NCBI GenBank assembly: GCA_002989075.1 | Contig: PSQN01000011.1 | Location: forward strand, 186,001-250,000 | DNA: 64,000 nucleotides | Reading direction: 5' to 3' | Origin: Arthonia radiata | Lineage: Eukaryota > Ascomycota > Arthoniomycetes > Arthoniales > Arthoniaceae | Shown here: one piece after another, positions 25,029 through 35,366 of the stretch | Layout: every line of letters starts with the position of its first letter | Position numbering within the stretch: the stretch's first letter is position 1 | Notes under the pieces: model-generated | The model's database searches: none | Told to the model about the DNA's origin: nothing | The model's input: only the letters and a program-made list of their open reading frames with translations | Made by a program: the position numbers and the translations under genes

Positions 25029-26812
25029 GTTGACGAAAAGGCTGGCCTAGCGTGTCTACTCTTGCTTAGCCGCACTCGTCAGATGCTCCCAAAAAGACGT
25101 AAGTGAGTAGCTTTGCCTCTGAAGCCTGAGAGATAGACGAAAATAGGAAGAAAAGCGGCTCTCAGATACTGCTCAGCGTTATGAGGTGCATATCGCGACA
25201 TGATGACAGGGGCTGTGCCCTTTTGAAGCATAATCGCAACGGAACTAATATGTCCATGCTTCGTGAAAGCTGTCCTGTGGTGACATTAAAAGCACGGTGT
25301 GACACCCACAGAAATGCTAATCCGGTGCACGTTTTGCTCAAGATGAAAAAGGAACGTCTTGCGTCATACCATCGAAGCTTCGATCCGTGGACATATTTGA
25401 AGCGTAGCGCTCCACAGCGGCATGGAAGGTGTCATTGCACGACTGGGCAAGCGTAGCAGAGAATGCGTAACTCGCAAGCTGGCAGTGTTCCGTGTGTGAC
25501 GCTCAACCTCGGAAAGGTTACGAGTGCCCAAGCTCTGTATCACGCTCGAGAGTTGGCGAAGCACTCGAAGGACGTATGTTTCTCTGCTGAAGGTCCTCGA
25601 AAGAATATATCATAGATCCACATCGCAAACACACCAGCGGAAAGCGTGGTCGATGGCCGTCAAAGGATCTATGACCGCGCCAAACACTCACGCGGACAGG
25701 CGCAAGCTGTCTGTCTCACCTGACACCACTGGAAGGCAGAATCAGGCAGACACGAATAGAGGTACACAACCATGGATCGCACTCATACATGACGCCATCC
25801 AAGGGCGTGAGATGTATTTTCAAGGCCACGCGACACGGCATGCTATGATGCCACACGCCAGCGCTTCTAGCCGCCTTACCAGATCTTAAGACGGGTTATT
25901 AGAGTGATGAGTTAAACGAGGGCGTGCTCCTGATAGGTAGAGTAAGCGGCATGCGGTGGATGGAGATCCTTCGGTCGCGGATGAAGAGGCCAGAGTATGC
26001 CGTTCCGGGGGCTTCGTGTTTTATGATCCAGTCCGACTCGAGTGTATACCGTCAAGTTCGCTCATATTTCGACGTGGATCGCTACCGTCACCTGATTTTA
26101 CTTACGTTCAGTCTGTATGCTACTGTAAGAGCAGAAGCAAAAACGAAGGAATGGTCTGCGAGGCGCGGACACGGCATTTGATGGAGGACGCCGCGGCAGG
26201 AGCGACTGCCAAGGTTACCGTTGAGACTTGATGCAAGACATCACGCAATAGCCGAAAGCGGACGTAACTCGTGTGAGACTTTTGCTTCGAGGATCTTCGC
26301 TTCGGTAACCAAATCTTGTAAGAGCGGCAGACTAGTGGAGTAGAATGAAAAAGGATTAAAAGGGATCTTCTTCGAAGTAGATGAGGGAGAGACGGATCGC
26401 CCTCATTGACTACCAGCCACGGCAATTCCTTGTGCCATTGAGATAACGCCATGGACGTTTCGTATGTCATTTGCGAACGCACGTATGTCCAGTACCGATG
26501 TAAATAGACATGACGATACGAGAAGAGAAGCACGGAATGTAGGATGGAAACAGTGGTGCTCCTCATCGAGTTCTAGTATATTCTATACACTCATGCCAAC
26601 TGTCTTCCTTACATGATAGGCAAGGCCTCTTCATCAACACTGACACTCCTCTCAATTCGTTTTCTGCTCGACGGCGCCAAAGTGCCAATCACTCTCAACT
26701 TCGCACTCTCCTGTCGCCTCACAGCCTGTGCTAGACTCAGTACAATTCCAAAATGATCCAATACCATAACGCCTGTCGCTGAAGCGCTTGCCAAACACTG
26801 CTCGTGATCTGC
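25029..26812. other. Long intergenic stretch, no gene supported
   Basis: Many short frames of 60-150 codons occur on both strands, none with recognisable motifs or paired splice sites. A 61-codon minus frame at 26609-26794 just downstream of the coiled-coil gene could be a missed last exon, but no splice phase fits. Confidence 0.5.
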
Positions 26813-28881
26813 TTACCGCTTTCTGCCTCCGGGCGTTCTGCCGCCCAAGTCAGGCGCACTCACCGTACTGATGTCCCGTCGTCCGGGCGTCATCGCTCCT
26901 GCCTTCCTGCCCAGGCCGTGACCGTGGCTTGCACTGCGCTGTGGTGTGCTGCCTTTATTTGCCGGACCAGGTGCTGCGTCTTCACCTGCATTGGTGCGAG
27001 CGCGGCCGCGTCGAGCGCGCAGCATTGCGATGGCATCATCGCGTGTAAGAGGGGTCGAGGTGTGGTTTTCCCATGGTGTCGCTGAGAGGATGTTCTCGTC
27101 GCCTGCAGATTTTGGTGCTGGTGTGACGAGGGTATTGCTGGATATTTCGGTATCGAGTTTGGGAGTTGTGGGAGGGAGACGCGGACGTGGGGCGAGATTT
27201 TCCTTGTCTTCAGACTCGGCGGTCTGAAACTCAGGTAATGGTGTTATCGCTCGGGAAGACGGCAGCGAGAGCCCTCCATGGAGATGGCGAGCATCTTCAC
27301 GAACACTCGAGTCGAAGATGGGCTGCATCAGCGGTCCTTGGGATGCTGCTTCTTGCCCTTGTTCATCGTTGTACTGAGCCGGCTTTGATGGACTGGACAG
27401 CGGAGCAAGAGGCACAGTCGTTACTTGAGTCGTGGCTCGGATGTGAGCAGTCGGAGACTCCAAAGGCTCCTCGTCACCATCCAAGGTCTCGTCGATGTCC
27501 TCGACAGTTTGGACCTCATCATCCACCACGGGTGTCTGCGCCTCAGCAGATGCAACGGCAGCTTTCTCGTTGGAGACGCGCGACTCCGCAGCAGCTGGTT
27601 CAGCTTCAATCTCATCTTCGGATGCTGCAGTGAAGTCGAGTTTCGGCGACAACCCATGAACAGATGTCGCGGGCGTTGTAGGGGTCTTCGGCTCCTCGTT
27701 GTGAGCGAAGTCGTGAGTAGATGTAGAAGGATACCGGGATGTAGTAATAGATGTAGTGCCGGACGTATCGCTGGGATGATGCTCCCCTTGTTCTGCTCTG
27801 GGCGTCGAGTCTGCGTCTGTCCCGTCGGCTCGATGGAAGGTGCCAGAGGTCGGTGAGTACACCATCATCTCACCGGCCGGACGAACAGTCGAGCTTCTGC
27901 GCGGTGTCGTAGTCCGGAGTTCGCGCTTGTCGTCAGTCGTCTCAGGCGCAGGGGTTGGCGTATCCTCCATGACGGAGTCCTGGCGTTGGGGCTCTTCGTA
28001 AGCTGGTGGTTGCTCGTCCATCACCAAATCGTCAATTGTAGGCTTCAAGGTCTTCATCAGACTCAGAACCTCCTCATCGGCATCCGCGACGTAGATGTCA
28101 CCCTTCATCTCAGCCAGCCTGCAGGCACAGACACCAAATTGGCACTCCATCTTCATATGCTCAACGAGCCGCAACGCTTTGCCCAGCTCCATTTCGACGT
28201 CCTCTGCGCGAGCCTTCAACTCCTCGCCGTCAGGAATCACCCATGTCTCGAGGTTGACTTTGGCTGCACTGAGAGCTGCTCGAGTCACCTTGAGCTCCTT
28301 CTGCGTCTCGAGCAAGGCCGAGCTGCTCTTGAATGCTTCTTTACGCGCACGTCTGATCTCGCGCTCGTAGGTCTTCTGCATGCTAGCAGTCTTCTCTTTT
28401 TCGCTATGCAATTGCTCCTGTAATCGCATGGGTCAGCACAATTGAGACGATGCAGGTCGTCACGGGGATTGAGACTTACCATCACACTGTCGACCCTCTT
28501 CGCTACCCGTCGCTCGCGGTCGCGACCCTCCTCGAAGTCTCTGCGTAGACTCCTGGTTTCTTCTTTCACGCGCATACACTCTTCTTCTGCTTGCTCCCTT
28601 CCCATCTGGGCGCGCTTGAGCGCAGCCTCGTCTCGTCGTCGCAACTCTTGGTGATCCTTAATCTCGAGTGCATTGAAGCGCGCGACCATGCCTTGGACAT
28701 CGGAATGCTTCCTACGATGCGTAGGACTCGATTGTGGCGAAGTGAATGGGTCCGACACGAAGGCGGGCATTGAGGGGGATTGTGGGAGGGGTTGTTTGGA
28801 CGCGTTCATGCGCTCCGGTGAGACTGGGAAGAGAGGCATCCCGGGGGTGGGTGGGAGTCGGGTTGGCGAGATGTTCTCCAT
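26813..28881 (-). CDS. Coiled-coil, proline-directed-site-rich protein
   Basis: Exon 1 is 28881-28480 and exon 2 is 28417-26813. The 62 nt intron (GTAAGT...TTACAG) is in phase 0 and the product is about 668 aa. The N-terminus is rich in SP/TP sites (ISPTRLPPTPG, SPTHRRKHSD). A long coiled coil follows (FNALEIKDHQELRRRDEAAL and an E/R-rich run) that crosses the intron and ends before a Pro/Ser/Thr/Asp-rich disordered half. The C-terminus is basic (RKAGAMTPGRR, GGRTPGGRKR) and again rich in TP sites. The many S/T-P motifs suggest cell-cycle kinase control and the coiled coil suggests a structural role, but I cannot name it. A spindle-pole or cytoskeletal role would be only a guess. Confidence 0.8.
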
Positions 28882-29918
28882 GGTGTCGAACGAGGTTAAA
28901 TGGCACTGTATCGCATAAGTTTGACACAGTCAAGTTGAATGTGGGCGGGCATCTTTGGGGCAATGACGGTAGGCGTGTTGTCCTAGCAACAGACGCGTCT
29001 CGCAACGCTGATTGGCCGAGAAGTCGAGACGAAGAAAGGTCATCCAAGTCGCCGTTCAATTATTACCTCGAAGATCCATTTGATGGTTTTCATTGCAAAC
29101 ATACGAGTTGGGCATTGAGAAAGACACAATCTGATTGATGTTGTATGTGAAGAATTTCATAAGCGGCCATCCGTCTACTTTCGGGCTTCCATGTGCCTTT
29201 GATCGGGGACGATACTGATTCTCCTCGCGCACCAAAAAGTCTCCCAATAGCTACCAACGTTCAAATACAATCCAAGCTGCAAGAATAGCCCTGCTGGCTC
29301 GTAAGATTAGTTCCTTTCTGATATCGTGGGCGTGTCCTTCTCTGACTGCGTGGGGATGCCTTTAAACGCGGGTCCCAGCTCCGACGGTCCCGGAAATGCT
29401 CGTGTACACACTTTTTTTCGCGTAGTACTCGGTATCTTGGACAAATCTCCCGGGACGTCGTCCCATGCAATCAATGATACTAGGCAGTATACTTTGTGTC
29501 AATTTTTACGAACTGGTAGCTGATATCTGGCCTTTGAGGATTGGATACTCCATGGGCTGCTTCGAGCACTCAAGCGGCATGCATGGACATTTACTCTCGT
29601 GATAGCGAGACTCGACGGCCGCTGCGCGGAAAGAAAAATGTTCGTTCTATGGAAGGCACCTGCTGCTGTAAGGACCATGAGGTGAAATTATGCTAAAGAT
29701 GAAAAGTTTAGAGAAGGACTGAATGAGCTTGGGGGGCCTGGATAGGCTAGAGCGGGATGCATTAGCGTGTATGCATCTAACTCATTTGGGCGAACAACCG
29801 CCCGTGGTTTCGTTACGCGCATCCCGGGCTAGTCAATTCATCTCAACCTCAATTCCACCACAGGCCCATTGAAGGCAGTACAGCAAATGCTCACATAAAG
29901 CCTTGAGATTCCTCTACA
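28882..29918. promoter_or_regulatory. Divergent intergenic region
   Basis: This 1 kb separates the starts of the coiled-coil gene (-) and the WD-repeat gene (+). No gene is supported and I see no named regulatory motif. Confidence 0.5.
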
Positions 29919-31053
29919 ATGCCATCCTCTGGTGAAGTCCTAGGTAGGCTGCTGACTGCGCGAAGCCGCGCGTGTTTACTGACCCCAACTGACAGGAGCT
30001 GTACAAACACTCCCATCTCCAGATAACTCGCGCCTTTTATCACGCTTTCCTGACGGCCGTTTCGAAGTCCACGACGTCTCCACTCTCGAGATACTCCGCA
30101 CAATACCCACATCAACCTCAACCTCAAAAACCTTGATCCTACGCTGGGCGCCAATCTCTCACACCATCGGCCTCTCAACGCGCTTTCTGGTCGCCAATGA
30201 CAAGACAATCACTATGTACGATATCAACGACGAGTACTGGTCAGCCACAGTCGGCTTTGTGAACGGCAGCATCGCCAACGTCGAGTTCGGCGGCCACGAC
30301 GGCGAAATCATGGTCTTCTCAGCTTACAAGACCATGCTGACGATCTGCTCCTTGTGGTCGGGCCACAAAGTCGAGATCAGGAACCCAAAGTTCACCGGCA
30401 AAGGCTACGACCGCCACCGATACTTTGCGCTACTGTCACGGCAAGAGGCGCAAGATGTGGTCACGATTCATGCGCTGGGTTCGTATGAGGTTCTTGCTAC
30501 GTTCAAGCCGGCTACGGTGAGTCTCACAGCCTCCACGAGTTCTAGTAAATATGCGCGAATGGTTCTGGAAACGGCTGATTCCCCGGCACTGCTCCAAGTA
30601 TCTCTTTCCGAGCCAATTCTTGCTGGTGTGAGCGCTGAGTAGAAGCCTGCGCAGAGAAGCCTTTGCAGAGCGCGCACGCATGCCCTTTATGCGACCAGCC
30701 ATGCTCTTGTTTGCGACGCATCCGCCGGCGTCGTCCTGAGAAGCTATTTCTCCACCCGAATGTTGATGTTGTGATTGCTGAACTTGAAATTGCTGACATT
30801 GAGCCTGCAGGCAGACGCACAGGGGGTCAAGTGGGCGCCCAATGGCAACTGGCTAGCGATCTGGGACACCGCAACACTGGGCTGCAAGCTATTCGTCTAC
30901 ACGGCCGACGGTCAGCTTTATCGCACGTACAGTGGCGAGGATGGAGGGATGCAAGGACCCAGCGCCAGGTCCATAGAATGGAGCGCGGACTCCCATTTCA
31001 TAGGCATAACAAGCTGCGAGACAGGCACGCAGTGGATTAGCGTAGTAAAGTGA
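29919..31053 (+). CDS. WD-repeat protein, WRAP73/WDR8-like, short
   Basis: Exons are 29919-29943, 29996-30516 and 30811-31053. Introns are 52 nt (GTAGGC, TGACAG) and 294 nt (GTGAGT, CTGCAG), and all phases fit. The 262 aa product follows the WRAP73 order: SPDNSRLLSRFPDGRFEVHD, FLVANDKTITMYDI, VVTIHALGSYEVL, then the signature ADAQGVKWAPNGNWLAIWDT, and SIEWSADSHFIGI. WRAP73 acts at spindle poles and centrosomes, with Msd1/SSX2IP in fission yeast. Known members have about 450 residues; this frame stops at the blade that should read as a GSYDG-like repeat and no continuation is visible downstream. The 294 nt intron is unusually long for this window. Confidence 0.7.
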
Positions 31054-32199
31054 TGAAATGAACCATGAAATCGACCAATTTCCGCGCGCCGGAAATCAAA
31101 GGTTCTTGCGAGCCCAAATGCCAAGCGTGCACTGCTCCTCTTTCGCCGCGTCTCATTGCAGTGCCGTCACCTGACCAGGCAACCGCGTTAGGGTTGCACC
31201 GCGCCCGGCCCTCTCCCCCACCGCCCAGCTCCCCTCAACAAAATCTCTGCTCCAAACTCTTCCGCCACCCTCCTCCATCACAGCCACTCCTATTCATCTC
31301 CATACCTCTTCCAAACACTCTGAATAGCCGCAATGATCTCCCAACTGGCTATCAACGATCTCGCCATCGCTGCCTTCGTGCTCCTCCTCCTCGTCGGCCT
31401 CACCGCAGCCGCAAGCAAGATGCGGTACGGCACCATCCTCCCTCCCTGGTGCCGCCGCCGTCGCCCCGACGGCTCTATTCCTCTTGCAACGCTCTGAGCC
31501 GGTGAGCTCAACGTTAGCAACGTGAGTCTTCAGCTCCTCGCCGTCACCGACGCGTCTTGTTGATTTTCTCAGTTGACCTCGCGTCAGCATCAACAGCATT
31601 AGCCTTCGGGCATCAAAGACATGAGCAGGAGCTCGTCAACCGCATCAAGGTAAGCCAGCAGACCCCCTTTGTCGATGACACTCGCCACTGAGCTCACTGC
31701 TGACGGCGCTCCAGACGCGAAGGCCGCCAGAAGGCCATTTGGAGCTTTAAAAAGCTCAACTTTAGCTACGAAGTACGTTAGCTGACCCGTTTGTGCATTC
31801 TCCTCTGACAGAACTGTCTACTGACTCTGCCAGTCAAGTTACCATCACCTCCGCCGCCTACCTCGCTCGCTGTCAGAGCTCGAGCAGGGCAAGACCAATG
31901 TGCAGCTTCTTCCAGCATCAACAACGTGATCCACTTTCGCCACCGCCGGTAACGCGTGTCATTTCCTCATCATTTCAAACAATAACTTGCATATCGCGCG
32001 TGCTCTTAAGGTATCATCGGTAGGGTTTCATATTTTCATACTTCTTTCAAGACAGCAAGAGCACCCACAGCATATCATAACCAGAAAGAAAACTTCAATT
32101 CAAGATCACGCGAGCACCTTGCACCTGAGACTAAGCATCTTGCACTATTACCTCTCCATCGTGGCTGCTGTTGCCTTTGCTCCTCGTCTGCGTCTTAAC
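31054..32199. other. Mostly non-coding, several good splice signals
   Basis: Apart from the small ORF at 31333, this holds matched splice-like signals (GTGAGT near 31516, CTCAG near 31572, GTAAGC near 31650, CTCCAG near 31714) without a consistent long frame. A spliced non-coding RNA or a decayed small gene is possible. Confidence 0.35.
31333..31497 (+). CDS. Possible small membrane protein, 54 aa
   Basis: The ATG-started frame encodes a strongly hydrophobic segment (LAIAAFVLLLLVGLTAAA) followed by a basic stretch (CRRRRPDG), the form of a signal anchor. It sits after a C-rich leader and before splice-like signals. No relative is recognised, so it may be chance. Confidence 0.3.
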   Translation: MISQLAINDLAIAAFVLLLLVGLTAAASKMRYGTILPPWCRRRRPDGSIPLATL

Positions 32200-32999
32200 A
32201 AACCCCTTCCTCCCTCTTACATCTCCCTCTCTTGATCTTTCCTATGGGCTGTTGATGATCACGGAGCACACGGCCCTCAGACCGGCAACCCTCGGGCTCT
32301 GCCGGCTCTGCAGACGTCGCAATCACTGTGCTGCCTCTGAAGCCCACCTCAAGAGATCTAAAGCACATTGGATGACATGCAAGATTAATGCCGGAGACGC
32401 ATATCCCTTGTGAACGGCATGACAATTTGACTCACAAGTTCACCAAGCCAGTGATGAAACAATCGGCACCATTTGTTGGGCGATGGCCCAAAGCTGCCGT
32501 TTTGGAGCGGCTTTGGGTTGATGGCTCCATGTGTGGTTGCATATCGAGTAGGGAGCTCTGAGGCTTGATCAAAGGGTGAGTAAGATGCAAGAGTCAAGAT
32601 GCAAGAGACAAAAGCAAGACGGTGATGGTGACGAGGAGTAGCGTCGAGGGCGGACGTTGGTAAGTCTGATAAGTATCTTCCATTGACGTAGCTCATCGTC
32701 GAGACGTAAGATGGCTGGTGATGATGTTGGGGCACACGGGGCGTGGCCGTAGCGTTGTTCCCTTGGGAGCAATCGCAACACACGTCTTGATACCTCTGCC
32801 ACCTCTGAAGCCTACGGCGGGATTGAGTCTTTGAGACTCTGAAAAGTAGTACTATTCCTACTGGTATCGTATATTCATCGGGGTCAGTGATGAATCAGTC
32901 CATATGTGGCGGCCATGAGCTGCCGTTCTCGAGCGGCTTTGTGGCTAAAGGCTCCGTGAGATTTAACGCATACCAGCCGCGGAGTTCTGAGACCCTTTT

Positions 33000-33905
33000 T
33001 GATGAAGACAAGATCTTGAAGAAAGACAGAAAGATATAACAAGTCAACGTAACAAGGCCTGAGTAGCATTCCAGTAAGGAAAAGAAAGAAAGACATGAAC
33101 AAGCCAACATGATATGACATTAACGGCATCCGAGCAAAAGAAAAAATGAAAGATGTAGCAAGCAGTTCAACAGAAAAAGACACGCACAGCACTCAGCTAA
33201 GAGAAAGAGAACAAGACGTTGCAATACCAAGAGAAGACATGAACGTCATTCGAGTAAGAGAAAGAGAGAAGCCCAGAGCGATCTGACAAGACAAGACATG
33301 AGTAGCTTTCCAGTAAGAGAAACAGAGCAATACATGAGCAAGTCAATATGAAAAGATATGAGTAGCTTTCCAGTAAGAGAAAGAGAATAATACATAAGCA
33401 AGTCAACATGACAAGACACGAACGTTATTCAAGAAAAAGAGACAGAGAGAAAGAGAAACACTAGCAGGCCAAGATAACAAGACATGAACAGCATTCAAAA
33501 GAAATAGAGAAAGACGCAAGCAGGCCAAAATGACGAGACATGAACAGCCTTTAAAAGAAAAAGAAAAAGGCCAACAAAGAAAAAAGACATAACATGAACA
33601 GCGTTTCAGAAAGGAAAAGAAAGAGGCCAATAGGCCAACATGTCAAGACATGAACAGTCTTTAGGAGAAAAACTGAAAAAGGCCAACAGCCCAAAATGAC
33701 AAGACATGAGCAGTCTTTGAGAGAAAACCAGAAAGAGGCCAAAAGGCCAGCATGACAGGACATGAATAGCCAGTCTTTAAGAGAAAAACAGAAAGAGGCC
33801 AACAGGCTAAAATAACAAGACATGAACAGTCTTTAACAGAAAAAAGAAAAAGGCCAACAGGCCAACATGTCAAGACATGATCAGCATTGAAGTAGAAGAA
33901 AGACG
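33000..33905. repeat. ~60 bp purine-rich minisatellite, about 15 copies
   Basis: Units carry the motif ATGAGTAGCTTTCCAGTAAG or ATGAACAGTCTTTAAGAGAA followed by an A/G run and CAAGNCAACATGACAAGAC. Spacing is 59-60 bp in the left half (units starting at 33300 and 33360 are nearly identical) and 55-58 bp in the right half, where GGCCAACAGGCC appears. The plus strand is almost all A and G. Confidence 0.9.
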
Positions 33906-34527
33906 AAATAGTTTTCTTTGGCGTGGCCTTCGTGCCATCGCAACTTAGATCCGGGGTTGATGATGACATTCGGGCACACGGGCACGTGAGCGGCATCGGC
34001 ACTCCTCACGGTGTGTCAGTATCGCCTCACGTGTTCCGAGTAATGTGTCCACGTCTGAAGCCTTCTTGAAGCTGGAAAGAGAAAAGGACAACCGACTACG
34101 GTCGGCCAATGTAGTATCTGTACCTCACTTCGAGGCTCGAGTCAATGATGCAAAAGTCGAGCCATGGCCTTCATTGGAAGGCTGCACCCATGCGCTCGGC
34201 GCCCCCGAGCTGCAGTTCTGTAGCGGCTTTGGGTTTGGCAGCTCTGCTTGCAGGGTTCTGAGACTTCATTAGGATACGGCCGGTAGCTATCGACTCATGG
34301 GAATGGTGGTCTTGAGAGACGTCGAGGGAGGATCCAAAGTTAAGTCTTCCATTGGCGATGTTTCATTTTTCATACTGGCCGTTGATGAGATTGATGCATA
34401 GCTCGGTGGCGTCGACGTTGCACATGCGGTCTCGGACTGGTGCTGCTTCTGCGCGTTCACCGGGATAACCTGAGCGTTCTCTGAGGCCACAGGCAGGATC
34501 TGCCTGCAGGGGAAAAGATCTGGAAAG

Positions 34528-34559
34528 GTCCTTGCCCTTTGTACACACCGCCCGTCGCT
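34528..34559 (+). other. 18S rRNA fragment (32 bp)
   Basis: The stretch containing TTTGTACACACCGCCCGTCG is the near-universal 3'-end segment of eukaryotic small-subunit rRNA. From GTCC to GTCGCT it matches the nuclear 18S form at all but one position by recall. Sequence on both sides does not continue into 18S. It lies in the variable part of one array unit. Confidence 0.75.
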
Positions 34560-35262
34560 TCGGAGCCAATGATGATACAGTCGGCAACGTGTACGCCCTG
34601 CCGGCGGCGGACAGAGCTGCGCTTCGCTGTGGCACTGCCGTTAAGAGAAGATGCGCATGGTTTCTGAGGCTGATTTTCGTGAACGACGGGCAGAGTGCGT
34701 TGTCGATATGAGTGACGGGTAGATGGGATGTTTGATATGAGTGATGGCTGTCCTTCTGGGCGGCCTGGCCGTTGTAATCAAGTCAAGTATCGTTCTGAGA
34801 CCGTATTTTCCTCGAGACATAAGCGGGTGTTTATGGAGTCGGTGAGAAGTCATCGAAGGAGGTCTCCTTTTCTTTAATGTCTTCCGTTGATGTTTTCTTA
34901 CATCGTGGTTGGCCGATGAAGATGTCTGGGGCGCAGCGAGATGCGTTTGTTGCTGGTCCGTAACACGGCGCTGCTTCGGTGGCGTCTGAGCGGGCCAGGC
35001 ACGCTTCAAGCAATGACGCGCTACCTCTGAGGCCACAGGTGCGGATCCACCTGCACAAGAAGAGGTTTGGTGGTGGTGACGGCGGGAGATTATGACTCTC
35101 TTGAAGATTAGCATAGCTACAGGCACAGGCCTGGTCAGGTTTATGATGAAGTAGTCGTGCGATGGCTGAGGCCCTCCGCGGCGGCGGCGAGCTCCTCTTT
35201 GTGGTGGCTTGACCGTTGATTAAGTGTTGCCCTATTCTGAAACCGAATTTTCGACAGTGGAA

Positions 35263-35366
35263 AGTCCATGGAGTCAAGATAGTCGAGTGGGCGTGAGGAG
35301 CAACGTCTTCGGATAGTCCATGGAGTCAAGATGATCGAGCGGGCATGAGGAGCAAGGACTTTGGTA
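35263..35366. repeat. 52 bp direct duplication
   Basis: Two adjacent copies begin AGTCCATGGAGTCAAGAT at 35263 and 35315 and differ at a few positions. They lie between units of the larger array. Confidence 0.85.

Noticed and set aside
33000-33905. CRISPR-like array
   Set aside because: Repeats are degenerate, contiguous and without unique spacers, in a eukaryotic genome.
33197-34002. Hydrophobic minus-strand ORFs resembling membrane proteins
   Set aside because: They arise from translating the purine-rich minisatellite on its pyrimidine strand. Frames change between units, so no single protein is kept.
34363-34635. Possible rRNA gene or primer site
   Set aside because: Only 32 bp match 18S rRNA and neither flank continues, so it is a fragment and not a gene.
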